From the NCBI GenBank assembly GCA_031216445.1, contig CM062213.1, positions 14,385,501 to 14,449,500 of the forward strand: a stretch of 64,000 nucleotides of DNA. Reading direction: 5' to 3'. Positions within the stretch are counted from its first letter, which is position 1, and each line of letters opens with the position of its first letter. Below, piece after piece: positions 12,801 through 24,900 of the stretch. A model generated the notes under the pieces. It was not told the DNA's origin. It did no database searches and was given only the letters and a program-made list of their open reading frames with translations. Source of the stretch: Lateolabrax maculatus (lineage: Eukaryota; Chordata; Actinopteri; Acropomatiformes; Lateolabracidae). Made by a program: the position numbers and the translations under genes.

Positions 12801-15800
12801 TTTTTTTAAACTGTCAAAAACCATGAAGTAAATATAATATGAACATTTAGATGCTACATATGTGACATCAATTAGTGGATGTCAAATTCACCATTAAAAG
12901 TTCAATGCACAAACTGGTAAGGAGATGATTTTACTAACACTGACATTTTTAATTCCTGTTGACCAACTGAACTAATGTAATAAGACAATGAAACTATAAG
13001 TTAATGGCAGTTAACGTGAGTTCTTTGCCTGCCACAGTGAATCAACTTCACGTACTGTACACAGTTTGAGAAGGTGTATGGATTGTGCACTTCATCTGAA
13101 ACAACTATCCTTACCCATGCAGCAAATGTCTGACCTGGACTCCAAGATTCAGGAGAAAGCCAGGCGGGTGGACATGGACATCTGCAGGCGGATCGACATC
13201 ACGGCCAAGCTCTGCGACGTGGCTCAGCAACGCAACTCAGAGGACATGTCAAAGATGTTCAACGTCAGTCCAGCCAGGTCGCTCCCAGAGAAGGTGGGTA
13301 TCAATCTGTTGTTTCACTGTTTGTCAAAGGAGCTGACGGTAATCGCAGCAAAAATATGAATTACTTTGTGAAGGAAACAGTCAGCACTTCTGCAGATGGA
13401 ATCCGAGCTGCCGGTGGCTGAATGTGTGTGCTGTGACTGTTTCTTATTCACCGGCTGATCATGTACTGAGTGACCCTCCTGAGGGTGCAGCAATGCATGC
13501 CTGCATGTTCGCAAATACACACACAAACATACAAACATACATGTACAGACTAGTTACAGTAGTGAGTCTTACATATACATGCACACACATACACACATGT
13601 AGAAAAGTGAATGCCGATGTGGTAACCTCTTCATTGCTCACAAGGTTACAGTGCTGGGTAAAGCCCGGGTATAAATACACTGTGAATCAAGCTGGTGGTT
13701 TCTCTAATGTGACATGTTGTAATACAGCATGTCTGTATTTTCAATGGGATTTCTTTTATTTACAGTCTTTATGACGGAAGTTCCACACAGAACGTGTTTC
13801 ATCTGTAGACTAATTCATGAAGCAGGCAATGTGTGTAGAAAATAGACAAATCAGACAAAATCAAACAGCAGTAGTTTTCTTCAACGTCACATATTTATTT
13901 GATAATAACTATGACTAAACAATTAAAATAGATTGCCACAGGTTCTTGGATTGTCAAGCAACTTGTGTGTTTATATTTCTTTGTGTGTGTATGTGTGTGT
14001 TTCGCAGGGTGCCATGGCCTGCTGCAGGAGAAAAGAGCGTAAAGTGGTGTCTGATGAGGAGAGTTCAGAGATGGATGCCGAGCCCAGCCCTTCAGAGGAG
14101 GATGTCCCCGGGTCGCTCAACATCACAGACGAAATGAAACGCATGCTCAACCAGCTGTAAGCGACACACTCAGACGCACATACATGCACCAACAGTGAAC
14201 ACACACCAGAATCCAAAAGAAGTCCTCTCTGCTCAATGTGCTCTGCAGTTACACCTCACCAGTACAGTAGTCTTCTGCAATGTTGTTTTGATGGAATTGC
14301 ACTGTGTGTTCCTTCATCTCCCTCTAGTGTTTATATGGAGTGTTGCAACTAACATACAGTGCTTATTCAGCTAAACTCAGCAAATAGAAATACTGTGGGC
14401 ATTTATTTGCTTTTTGGATTCTTTTTTAATTGTTTTTACTCCCACAAACATCTGCCAATTTGGAATAGCATATTTACTAATCACTAACCCCTTAAATATT
14501 TCCTAAAAGAAAGTTTTCACTTTGTGGCTGTGAAGTATGCTTGACTGCTCTTGTTTTTCCATGAACTCTTTCCCTTGCGTCTGTTTGTCTTCTTTATAAG
14601 TGCATCTTCCTCTCTGCATGTGACCTTTGCTGAATGTGGTGGCTGTTATACTTGTCCTCCCTCTCTCTCTCTCCTGTTCTTTCCGTTCCCCGTCCTTGTC
14701 CTACACAGACATTGTTCAGATAACTCCTTTGTTGCCAGGCGCGAGACGTTTGAAATTGACGACGACTGCGACAGTCTGACATGGGAGGAAAACGAGGAGA
14801 CCCTGCTGCTGTGGGAGGACTTCACAAACTACAACGTGCCGTGCACCATCGCTGGAACATCCTGCACAAACACCCTCCCCTGTGATGCCAACGGTGAAGC
14901 CGCTGAGCCAGTGAGTGCTGTCTGTATTTATGGTCCTTTGCACAGTATATGGTTTTTAAACTCCTATAAGACAGCGTGTAGATCATCGCTACGGGTGCTG
15001 TGTCAGACATTTACTCATGCATGATGAATGAAGCTTGTGTCTGTGCTCTCTAAGGATTCCCAGGATGGAAGTCTTGGCAGTCTAATTGATGAAACGGAGT
15101 CACTATTTAAGACCAGAGAGCAGGAGTACCAGGAGACCATCGGCCAGATCGAGGTAGACAACATATGTGTGTTTGTGCGTGGAAGAAAAAAGCACAAAGC
15201 AAGATTAAGGCATCTTAAACACATAAACAACAAGAAACATTAGCCATGTCCCAAATCCATACAACATACTGATTCTAAGCAGGATTAGTATACAGTGTGT
15301 TCACACTATAAAAGTGACTAAATAAAGTTTACTCAAAGCAGACAGTATGCGTAACAAGACTAGGCTGATTTTTGAGTTTGCTGTCGATGGACAGTAGTCT
15401 CCCACAATGCAATGCACAAAGGTAATGGAGAACCATCTCACAGCTGGACAAAATTAAAACAAACCGTGGGTGGTGGTCAAATGGCTGGACAAAAGAAACA
15501 TAAGGAAAGACGTTTCAGTGTCTATTTGTGAAGTTTAATCAGAAGTGACATCCGAAGTCGCAGTTTAATTGACATCCGTTGCATGTATTTTTTATTTCAG
15601 CCCTCCCTTGAGCGGCACAGAGCTGCTGCCTGTGCCCGGTTAATTTAGTGGGCACTAGTGGTAATAACTGCTCAGTTAGTAGCTACTGGTTCAAAAGTAG
15701 AATGGTTGGAATACCACAGAGAGGATATTGTGAAAAAAAAAGTCCATTATCATATGAATTTTAAAAAGGTACACCATATTAAATTATTTATGCACCATAA

Positions 15801-16260
15801 GTTTTTATGATTAAACAAGTTGTACCAATTCAACACTGTTATATTATTTTGAGATATTAGGTGGGAGGGTGTTTCAGAGGAGAGTCTATTTAAAATGTTA
15901 ATAAAGCTACGGAGAGACTAGCTTTGTAAAAAAGTGAACTATTAGGTCAGTCCCCCTCCCCACCCTGTAATTTCCGTACAGTCTCTTACATCCTCACCCT
16001 GTTTAACCCATTTGCCCTTCTTTTAGATGGAATTGGCCACAGCGAAAAGCGACATGAATCGACATCTGCACGAGTACATGGAGATGTGCAGCATGAAGAG
16101 AGGCCTGGACGTGCAGATGGAGACCTGTCGACGGATGATTAAAGGTGGCAGGAACTCTCCCTCTGTCAGCTCTGTGGCCAGCAGCGACTCAGGGAACACA
16201 GACGAGATCGGGGACGAGATTTCGGACAAGGACGCGGAGGCTGAAGTCCCCGTTAGTTGA
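9801..16260 (+). CDS. iffo2: Intermediate filament family orphan 2 (3' part, 7 exons)
   Basis: Seven exons join in frame: 9801-9861, 11717-11812, 13123-13293, 14008-14156, 14739-14910, 15055-15153, 16027-16260 (stop TGA 16258). They encode 326 residues of the C-terminal rod and tail; the head and first coils are missing to the left. The protein is a divergent intermediate filament rod protein. Family signatures include DMDICRRIDITAKLCDVAQQ, DDDCDSLTWEENEETLLLWE, TESLFKTREQEYQETIGQIE and NRHLHEYMEMCSMKRGLDVQ. The tail with SSVASSDSGNTDEI fits my memory of IFFO2 better than IFFO1, whose tail is Pro-rich. IFFO1 is reported as a nucleoplasmic filament protein that helps immobilise broken DNA ends; the IFFO2 role is poorly known. 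The acidic Ser/Glu segment of exon 14008 looks like a flexible linker between coils. The gene converges with terf2ip. A second teleost paralogue (iffo2a/b) cannot be separated here. Confidence 0.9.
9862..11716 (+). other. iffo2 intron
   Basis: GT...AG intron of about 1.9 kb. Contains the family B repeat at 10975-11215; nothing else recognised. Confidence 0.75.
10975..11215 (+). repeat. Teleost repeat family B (TTAGCTTAGCATAAAGAC), copy 1
   Basis: Contains GCCAAGAGTTAGATCAGAAG, GTTAGCTTAGCTTAGCATAA, AGACAGGAAGCAGGGGGAAA and GAGGTGCTGGTAGGTGGATT, the ordered blocks of a very common teleost interspersed repeat. A partly deleted relative lies at 34465-34690 and a fragment near 28795. No coding capacity. 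Confidence 0.65.
11717..11812 (+). CDS. iffo2: iffo2 exon, rod coil
   Basis: 96 bp, phase 0 at both ends, acceptor after TCTCAG and donor GTAAGT. Encodes SAQESSEVQDELNEKV followed by DRLKAELVVFKSLMSD, a coiled-coil stretch leading into the conserved DLDSKIQEK segment. Confidence 0.88.
11813..13122 (+). other. iffo2 intron
   Basis: 1.3-kb intron with one possible interspersed repeat at 12685-12785 and a T-run near 12790; otherwise nothing seen. Confidence 0.75.
12685..12785 (+). repeat. Possible interspersed repeat (AACCAGAACAGCCTCATTAA)
   Basis: The ordered words AACCAGAACAGCCTCATTAA and GGCCAAGATAGGCAGCAG resemble a repeat seen in many fish genes. Recognition from memory; a repeat-library search would decide. 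Confidence 0.35.
13123..13293 (+). CDS. iffo2: iffo2 exon, conserved rod segment
   Basis: 171 bp, phase 0/0, donor GTGGGT. Encodes QMSDLDSKIQEKARRVDMDI and the family-specific RRIDITAKLCDVAQQRNSED, ending ...PARSLPEK. This is the most diagnostic exon for the IFFO family. Confidence 0.93.
13294..14007 (+). other. iffo2 intron
   Basis: 714-bp intron containing short CA-rich stretches (13518-13600) and a TG tract just before the acceptor. Nothing else seen. Confidence 0.8.
14008..14156 (+). CDS. iffo2: iffo2 exon, acidic linker
   Basis: 149 bp, ends within a Leu codon (CT|G) that is completed at 14739; donor GTAAGC. Starts GAMACCRRKERK, then an acidic Ser/Glu/Pro tract, then NITDEMKRMLNQL. The adjacent Cys pair beside basic residues is a visible but unproven lipidation-type motif. 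Confidence 0.9.
14157..14738 (+). other. iffo2 intron
   Basis: 582-bp intron with a CT-rich segment near 14660-14690 upstream of the acceptor. Nothing else seen. Confidence 0.8.
14739..14910 (+). CDS. iffo2: iffo2 exon, DDDCDSLTW segment
   Basis: 172 bp; the first base completes a Leu codon, then RETFEIDDDCDSLTWEENEE. The second half (TIAGTSCTNTLPCDANGEAA) looks lineage-variable. Donor GTGAGT at 14911. Reading through both introns gives a misleading 157-codon open frame. Confidence 0.92.
15055..15153 (+). CDS. iffo2: iffo2 exon, coil 2 start
   Basis: 99 bp, phase 0/0, donor GTAGAC. Encodes DSQDGSLGSLIDETESLFKT and REQEYQETIGQIE, the start of the last coil. Confidence 0.92.
15154..16026 (+). 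other. iffo2 intron
   Basis: 873-bp intron; AT-rich, no repeat or RNA gene recognised. Confidence 0.8.
16027..16260 (+). CDS. iffo2: iffo2 terminal coding exon
   Basis: Acceptor TTTTAG at 16021-16026. Encodes MELATAKSDMNRHLHEYMEM, CSMKRGLDVQMETCRRMIKG, then a Ser-rich acidic tail ending AEVPVS and TGA. The Met is internal, not a start. The rod-end sequence is nearly invariant across vertebrate IFFO proteins. Confidence 0.95.
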   Translation: MELATAKSDMNRHLHEYMEMCSMKRGLDVQMETCRRMIKGGRNSPSVSSVASSDSGNTDEIGDEISDKDAEAEVPVS

Positions 16261-19200
16261 TGGCTACATAGCCGGGCTTTGTCCCATCTCCCCCTGAACG
16301 CCCCTCGTTGTCACAGGGGTCAAATGTGTATAGAGCTCCACCCTGCTAGAGAGGTGGAACAACCTAAATCTGGGCCTGTTTGACCTTTTAAAGTTCTGGT
16401 GGTCATGCTCACTGATGCAGGCCCAGAACTGGTGCTTTTATACTATTTCTGTTGTTTAGAAAGCGGTGGGGGTCGTCTTTGCTTTACAAAGAGAAAGGGT
16501 GCAAATAGAGTCCGAGCTGTGCTCTCTTCCTCGCTGGATCCTTGTCCAGAGCTTCACATCATTTTAGGGGAGAGAGAAAAGGGTATTTTGTACAAATTTC
16601 TTACCCTATTAATGTCCTTTTTTTTAAAGGACTTGAAAAATAGTACATATTGTGCTCCTCCACATCACATCCACAGAAAATACATTCATCTTTACATATA
16701 CTTTTTAATATTTAATTTAGGTTGAACAATGTCTGTGCCCCTCAAATGGAACACTACTTTGTTTTTTGCCAGGATTTACAAGAGTCCAGGTGGGGTGTTT
16801 GCAATCCAAATTAAAGTGTTGGGGGTTTAAGTGTCTTCTGCCAAGGAGACAAAACAAGGAGTGGAGACAAATGGTGTTGGAGTTCTGGTGGTTTCTGAGG
16901 GAACTCTGCCCGGGTTGCCAAAGTTGACAGAGGAAAGGAGCACAGCCTTTTGATGCATTAGTGCACTACTGAAGTTCTATGCAATTTAGCTGGCCTTAAT
17001 TTTGGACTGGCTTTCACCCTTCCTCGTTTCTCTTAAAACCAATACAACTAGCCTTTTAAGCAAAGCAGGTGTTTTCTATGTATCATTTTGAGAGCTCTTT
17101 TTTTTTGTGTGTTTTGTGAGTGTGAAATAATCTTAGTATGGGAAATTATTTTTTTCATGGACATCAACATTAAAAACTGGAACAGTGCCCCCTTGTCAAG
17201 GAGTCCAATACCTTCATTCATGACTATAATCCACAGCATTTGCCAGATGCTACTTGCTACTGAAGCAGGCGATGCATTGTTCTGATCCCGATGTACTTTA
17301 TTGAGGAAACAATGTTCTTGTCTTGTGCAGTATATTTTTTGCACATCAGGATATATCATTTTAAATGCCTAAAATCCAAACCTTTTTATAAAATAAATCA
17401 AATTCATGTGATCAAAGCCAAACAATGCCCTCCAGCGTCTTAAGCAAAACCAAAGGACACACTTTGAAAAGCTTCCTTTTCAAATAATCGTCATCGATGA
17501 AAATCTTACATCATTATTTTTTGTTTTGGAGACTATTTCTTTGTTTATGTCTGGTTTCATTATGAGACTATTTCCTGTTGTCCTGCAGGGGACTCTGTTC
17601 CAGACGGGTTGCACATCCAGCTTTGTCTCTTTTGAATTGGGGCTAAAAGTGTCAGACTGTACATAGAGGACTGTAGGCATGTGAACGTATACCCCAGAGG
17701 CCTTTCTGTTCATATTAGTCTTTTTGCAACAGTTTGAGACGTCTCACAATTTTGCTTTTCAGTGCTCTCACTGGATTAGCGTATAAACTGATCAAAGCAT
17801 GGGGGCAGAAGTGATCTTTTTATCACCTCTTTGTATTATAATGTATGTACGGTTTGCTGGATCAACGATTAAGTGCTACTTCTATCTTGAAGTTTTACAG
17901 AAGCAGTTAAAATACGGGCCTTTTGTTATTTCAGCATGTTTGTGTGGAGAAAAAGAGCTATTTTCTTTTCTTTTTTTATAACATTATTTTTTGAACTAAA
18001 TAGCTGCAATGCAGACTATGCGCTACGTTTTTAATCAAAACAATGTCTATCCTAATTAATCATTAATAGTATTTGTGGCAGAAAACGTATTTTTCACTGT
18101 TTTTTAATCATTATATGTTAACCAAAAACTGTGTTAATGTCGCCACATTCTGCTTTTATTAATTTTGCAGGACTATAAAAATTTTTGGTCACTTATTGAC
18201 CATATCAGATCACCCATAATAAAAACTAATTGATTGTATAAGACAAGAGTGAGAGAAGAGAACAGTCTTACTCATAAAGATACCTTCATATCCTTTTATG
18301 TTTGAGTTGATGTAAAACCAGCCTGATAAGTAACAAAGAGCCATTCATTTACTGGTACTGTACTTTGTATCGTCGACATCAAACGCTTTATTTATTGATT
18401 GTATGGCTGTAACATCAAGAAACAGCATACCAACCCAGTTCGCTGTATTTCATTCTTCCTTGTTGACATTGTAGCCCACACCACCATCACACTAACCAGC
18501 CAACCAAAGCAAAGTGTACAGAAACATGACAAAGATGTAAATCAAGCTATGAATCCTACTAACTCTGGAAAGTCTCAGTCTCAGTGTTGGTACATGTCTA
18601 CCACAGATGTGTTAGTTTGCAGACATTTACCTAATTTTGAACTATGAGACACTACGTTAAGTGTATTATCCCTTTTCTTCTCTTAAAGCAGGTCCAATTC
18701 CAACGACATCCGGTGGATAAAACTGTAGCAACCCTCCTTAAAGAATGTAGCTTGATTGGAGGCCTGTAAAGACCTTAGGAGTAAAAGCTAAGCAAAAAAA
18801 ATGTAGCTGTTTAAATCCAGGGATATATGGTGTGCTGTAAGTTATTGGAGACCTTGGTATGTTTTGCTTTACTAAACGGGTTCTTACCTGACCAATTTAC
18901 AGTATGTGACCTAGGTGTAAGTAAATTAGGTCCTGGTGGATGTGAATGTTTCATACTAAAAAGGGTTTTATACGAGTGGTTTTTACCAGTAGCACTGGGA
19001 TTATAAGGTTGTGTTTACCGTCATGTCAAAATACAGTTTTTCATGTTCATCGGCATACCCGTTTGCTGTTAAAAGTCATTATTGTTTATGTTCAATTTCA
19101 TAAACTTGATGGGGAGATAAAGGTGCAGCAATACTTGTGGCCATATTTTGGTAGAATCTACTGAACTGTATTGGATACTGGTCTTCGTGTTTCATTATAA

Positions 19201-19380
19201 GTGGTTTATTTTACCTGCTTTAATTTAATTGCTTTTCTCTCTTAGATTTGTGGATTTATTATTTTGTTTAAACTATTGATACAATGTATTCATGTGGGTA
19301 TGGGGAAGACTGTTTCAAATTTATGAATGTACTCAATTGATATTGGGGGAAAATTAAATAAAATGGTGGATTGGATAAAA
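16261..19380 (+). other. iffo2: iffo2 3' untranslated region (extent inferred)
   Basis: About 3.1 kb of noncoding DNA continues from the stop with no strong splice or repeat signal. Possible poly(A) signals occur near 17390 (AATAAA) and at 19357-19362 (AATAAA). The distal one is taken as the end because the interval lacks repeats and terf2ip ends about 1 kb further. The extent needs transcript evidence. Confidence 0.5.
19357..19362 (+). terminator. Candidate iffo2 poly(A) signal
   Basis: AATAAA in GGAAAATTAAATAAAATGG, followed by T/G-containing sequence. Candidate only. Confidence 0.4.
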
Positions 19381-19399
19381 ATCAAGGTAGATTTGCTTC

Positions 19400-19920
19400 A
19401 TTTTTATACTTTCCAGTGAATGTAATCCATCCTACAGGCAAAATCCAACCTGTTCAGTATCTAGTTTGTTAAAGATCAATGACTTTACTCAAGCTGGTTG
19501 GTATTATTGTTGGTATTCATTGAAATTGATAGTGTGAGTAGGTTTGTCCAGCATGCGCGTTGAACTAAAATTATTTTTCTACACATTATTTTCAGTCAAC
19601 TATCCAGCAGATATCAATTGCTCAAACACCTACTGTATATCTGACCTTTTTACTTTCACTTGGAAATTGTGACCAGATAAATGTGACAGTGTCTAAAAAA
19701 TATAAAGACATGACCGGAGTAATATTTCTAATACTTAAGAGTAGTAGAGGCACATTTAGCTAAATTGCAACAGTAACTGTTTTTGGCTAAAAAGACAATT
19801 TAGCTTATTTTGACCTAAACGTATAAATTTATCAGCAAACACTGGCCCTCCAATCATAGACTGCATACAAGGCTTAACTGTTATTTTAAGCATTCAAATG
19901 ATATTTGTCAAAATAAGTGG
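19400..19920. other. iffo2-terf2ip convergent intergenic gap
   Basis: AT-rich DNA between the inferred ends of two convergent genes. No feature recognised. Confidence 0.5.
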
Positions 19921-19943
19921 TGAAACACAATACATAAAAAAGA

Positions 19944-19949
19944 TTTATT
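19944..19949 (-). terminator. Candidate terf2ip poly(A) signal
   Basis: TTTATT on the plus strand reads AATAAA on the minus strand, about 425 nt after the terf2ip stop codon. This would give a 3' UTR of about 0.45 kb. Confidence 0.4.
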
Positions 19950-20373
19950 TTATATTGTAAAGCAGACATTTTTAAATGGTATTAAACTATGCAATTTAAT
20001 GAAAACACACACAAGACACAAAATAACACAGTATTTTTATGCTAAAACACATTAAAATATTCTGTCCCAAAACAAAGGTATGAAAATAATGGCCTCTACT
20101 TAAATGACCTATAAACATTTAAACAGTCTGGTTTAATCATTAAAATGTTTCTTAGTTTATCTCTTCAAAATTAGTCAAGGGGGGCAGCAATGAAGAAGAG
20201 GGCCACAAAATTTGTAGTTTTCATGTTGAAAGAATCTGAGTCGGCAACAGTGAAACTGGAAATTCAAACTCTAATGAATATGAGCCAACTGGCTCGCTAA
20301 TTTTGCACTAGTTAGGTGATATGATAGATGAGTATACTCCTCCTTTATAGCTATACTAATCTGTCTTTCATTT

Positions 20374-20595
20374 TTATCCCTCTACCTCAAGGAACACGAT
20401 TCTTTTGGCCACGTCCTCCTCGCTGTATTTATCTTGCAGCTGCTGTCGGACCACAGGATCAGCTGAGAGCAAAAGATTGTCATCACAGCGATCCCAAAAC
20501 GGTCCTGAAGTCGAGAAGGGATTCAAAAGGAGATCCAGAGCAGCAGAGAAGTCTCCGCTGGTCTTCAACAAGGCTTTGGTCACACTAACTAAATC
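20374..20595 (-). CDS. terf2ip: terf2ip terminal exon, RCT domain
   Basis: Acceptor TTCTAG; encodes DLVSVTKALLKTSGDFSAAL, DLLLNPFSTSGPFWDRCDDN, then QDKYSEEDVAKRIVFLEVEG and TAA (20374-20376). Matches the TRF2-binding RCT fold of mammalian RAP1. Confidence 0.96.
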   Translation of the reverse strand, partial: DLVSVTKALLKTSGDFSAALDLLLNPFSTSGPFWDRCDDNLLLSADPVVRQQLQDKYSEEDVAKRIVFLEVEG

Positions 20596-21904
20596 CTAGA
20601 ACAGAAAGGGACTGGAGGTTAGAAATGATTTGAAACAGACAGATAGAAAGTAGTAGAGATAAGGAGAGAAACATCTGTTTTCCAGCTTAGTTCTATTGCC
20701 AGAGAGAATATAACCAAGAATAAACAGCATATGGCTTTAGTACGATTGTGGAGTGAAACAAAGGTTATTGTGCGGCTGCTCTTTGGGATGCCATCTACCA
20801 AAAACAAAAAGACGTGAAGTCTAAATCACACTGCAATAAAAAGGTGCATCTACTGCCCTGCGCTGCTTACCTGGTTTGTCTGGTTCATCAGCTCTGTGAT
20901 TCGCTTCTTGTCCTCTTCCAACTGGACCTGAGTCAGTGAAAAAGCAGCATCTTTGTTAACTGTTGGCTTTGGGCTGGCTGGAGCTACAAGGGACTGAGTG
21001 TCTTCTTCCTGAGATTCACTGTCGAATATGAACAGGTGGGCCTCAGTAGCTGCAGGCTCAGGGCGGCGTGTCTCTGGTAGGCGGTTGCTACCGGAGGCGG
21101 GGGTCTCGGGCACGTTCTCCTGGAGGCGGGGTCCATGTTCAGGGTTCGACTGTGTGCCGGCGGCATCTGCAGCTGTGTCTGCAGTGGGGAGGCTGGGTTC
21201 CGTCGATGCGGGTTGTATCGTCGCTGTTTCAGGTGGGTTTTGGAGAACTGGAGCTTCGTCCTCACCAGACTGAGAGACGGGAACATAACAGTTTAAATAT
21301 TTAAAAGAACAAGTCTGGGTTTTTCCATGTGTAACATAATACGGTTCTTTGACACTGCCTTTGTGTTCAACCCTATAATAGGGTTTTGTGTGTGACGGTG
21401 GACATTTTAGCAGATTATTTTAAGTGATGAAGCAAAAGATAATACCAACAAGAGCTGAAATCATTTGTTGATTAAGTAATCAAGTATTTTTAGCTTTTAA
21501 ACTGTAATGTGGCAGTAAATTGATAATGAAAATAATCTTTATTTGCGTTTTTTTTTATTTTATTTTTTTACCTTGAATAAACTTACCAAAATAAAATTTA
21601 TCACACTAAATAATTTGCATTCCAGTTTTATTCAGATCCTTGGTCACATTTTGAAGTTGCTTGCTGAATCTTTGATAATTTATTAATGAGCACTTTAACA
21701 AACAACACTGATGTTTTGGAACAGTCAGTGAGCAAATGCTGGGTATCATCACTGAACACAACAAACCAACTTTGGACCATTTTAATGCTGAAAAATAGGG
21801 CCCATATGAAGATTTTCTTTTGGAAGATTGTGATTGTGAAAATATTTAAATACTGTTCCTGTTTTTCTCTACACATCGATTAAAGTACTTATAATGAGAT
21901 ACAG

Positions 21905-21948
<44 letters not shown>

Positions 21949-24900
21949 CACACACTTTGATCAGAACAAAGCAACCAGCATTTCCATTTTTCTTTCATAT
22001 TTATACACGTTTTAAGAAGACACAGATGATCATCGTCTTTACAGCGTTAAATGGTTTGTTTCCCCAGTATATATGTGATGATGGTCACATTCAAAGTCAG
22101 TCTTAAGATGAGTTACTGTATGTGTGTCTGTGCGGTGGGTGTGGGTTCTTTACAGTCTTTGAGTGAGTGGGTGTTTGCACATGCAGTTTAATGTATAATT
22201 GTCTTGCCATGCCTTTAAAAATATGCTATTCCAAAACCAGAGTTGTGTCTTACCTCACTTTCATCTTCAAACTCCCTTGTAGCCAACTCCAAAATCCCCA
22301 ACTTTCTCTTTTCTTTCTTCTTCTCTCCTTTATGTGGCGTTGAATTAGATTCTGTATCTGCAAAACAGTGATGGTGGAAGAAAGGTGAGAGGACAGGAGA
22401 TCATCCACTCATTTTACTCAAATCTCTGTAATGTAAAACCTTGCAGAGATATTGGGATGCTGACTTTGGGTTTTGTGTCCCACACTGGTAGGGGTACAAC
22501 AGACCTGCTTGTGTTGTTTCAGAGACGGTAGCTTGCCCACTATCCTCCTGCTGACTCTCGGCCACTACTGCCGCACTCTTTCCTCTTGCTCTCTTAGGGG
22601 GCGGCTGCTCTATTGTTGTGTCTTTTTGAAGAGCAGACTTAACAGCGGATTTAGTCTTCGTAGAGGGCGGGGTGGATGATGACAGTTGCTCTACAGAAGT
22701 TGATGATGATCTGAGTTTTTTGCCATATGGTTCAGGCGACAATGACTCCTCGAGCTGAAGCTGCCTGCGTGTCAATCGTCGTGACGGTTCTTCCACCTTG
22801 GGGGCGGCCTTCTGCTTTGCTTTGGGCTTTTTCTGAGAAGAGGTGTCAGGCAGGGACTTGGGCTGAGCTTGTGGAGAGTCCTCTAGCACACTTTCTTCTT
22901 GTGGAGAGACGATTGTTTGAGGTTCAGCTGGTTCTGTGCTCTCAGCTGCCATCTGTGCGTCCAAACAAGCTCCCTCAGGTTGGGGGGAGTTACATGTTTC
23001 AGCTTCTACAGTCTCTTCTTGTGAGCTTTCAGCTGGTTGTTTATCCGTCTGTAGGTTCACATGTTGCTCTTCTCCTTGGAAAGAAATGGATGTTTGAGCC
23101 TCTACACTATCTGGTTGTGTGCTTTCAGCTGGTTGTTTATCCGTCTGTGGGTTCACATGTTGCTCTTCTCCTTGGGAAGCGATGGATGTTTGAGCCTCTA
23201 CACTATCTGGTTGTGTGCTTTCAGCTGGTATGGGCTGGGCATCTATCTGTGGAGACATCAAATCTGTTATGTTCTGTATATGTTCTTCAATAATCAGTTA
23301 TAATAACTACATACAGTATAAACTTTAACTGTGGTGTTTGTTGCAAGCAGTAAGCTCTGGTTATTACCTGTGTTAGGGTTGATTCTGTTGAATATGTCTG
23401 AGGAGGAGCAGCATCTCCTAAATTGGAAGGTTTTTCAACGCCTGCGTCTTGATTTCCTTCTACCTAGGAGCAGCAAGTAAGAAACTTCAGGAATTCACAT
23501 CTATAAAAGATGTGACTCTGAGTTGTCTGGAGATATATATCAAAACTGAATTTTTTAATTTACCTAACCCTAATCCAGTGGCAATATCGAAAAATATACT
23601 CTGCCCTGCAAAATCTGTGACATCAACCAGGGTTTTAGGTTATTCTATCTGTCAAACATTTTCAGCAGGTAAATTACCTTGATCTCTCCCTCTGCTGCCT
23701 CGGCATCTTCCTCTGTTTTTACCACCTCCACAACCTCTGACTGTTTCTTTGCCAGTCGTACTCTATAACGATATTTCATAGACTGCCAGCTGTGACTCGT
23801 CACTTGCTGCTTCTCCATTTCTTGCCAGAGCCGGTTTCCCCCAGTTTCTGTCTTGTGCTTGCTGACATATCTCAAAATGGCAGCATCATCATCAGATGTG
23901 TAGGCAATCCTGCCTAATTATAATGAAAGAATGAAAAATATACATCAGTAAATTTAAAACAAATAGAGTAACATAAAATCCCAATTTGATAATAAATGGC
24001 ACAGTTAATACAAAACTAGTGCACACTTTTTTATTTAACAGGATTTCAACAGCTATTTTTTATATATTTTGAGTATTATATATCAGCGGCATAGCTAAAT
24101 GTGAGAAACTTTGATTATGCTCCATAACAGAAAGTAAAGTTAGGTCTTTACATCATACCTCCTGAGAGTCCAGGAGAGCTCTCTTTGGTATTGTTGAGTC
24201 CAGCAGACTGTTTCGGGACCACTTCAGGATTTAACCTGTAGTCCTCTAGATTCAACTGTTCGTCCTTCTCAATACAGTCGTAAATGTACTGAGTGGACAT
24301 GTACCTGAGGAGAAAACACAGCAGCTTCATTTTTGTGCTTTTAATTTTTTTTAAGTGAAATAAACAGTAACAACTTTTGCTAAATTAAATGATCTTGCTC
24401 ATCACATACATTCTGCTCAAGTCAGTGATACAGCTAATGTATGCTCCATCTTACAGAGCAAAACACTGTTTAATTGTCTAATAAGGGTAGTGCTGGAGCA
24501 CTACACAGCTTTCGTGATTTGATTAAAGCTGCCATGAATCAAATATAATGTTTTTTTTTTTTACCTTGTACTGCAATTCAAAAATAATCTAAAATAGCAA
24601 ACTAGTAGAAACAACATTGTCAAGGCTGATGAGCTTAACTTATTTATTGTCATTATATGTAATAATTAAGCTGTATATGTGAAAAACACAAAAGGATTTC
24701 ATTCGAATATTATATAAAAAACTTGAACTTGGAATGAATAAAAAAACTGATCACATCACTTTCAAATGTCCTAAGTGCTCGACTGTGTAAGTGGGGCTCT
24801 CTCAATGTTGAGCAGACTAGATGTCAAATTATAATAGATAAAGTGGCTGAATAAACCCATTAACTCCAAACAATAATCTTGCATTATACAACCATATAGT

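Larger units (their letters stand above)
21270..22253 (-). other. terf2ip intron
   Basis: 984-bp intron with a family C fragment and the TA/GA microsatellite; no other feature. Confidence 0.85.

Noticed and set aside
14551..15024. 157-codon + strand open frame
   Set aside because: Reads through an intron, the real exon 14739-14910 and the next intron; only the exon has family similarity and splice sites.
22401..22504. Extension of the large terf2ip open frame past 22505
   Set aside because: The continued frame ends in a stop; the phase of the next exon (22357-22254, LATREFED motif) requires a donor at 22505.
22727..23293. 188-codon + strand open frame
   Set aside because: Antisense shadow of terf2ip coding exon 5; its repeats are the complement of the RAP1 linker repeats.
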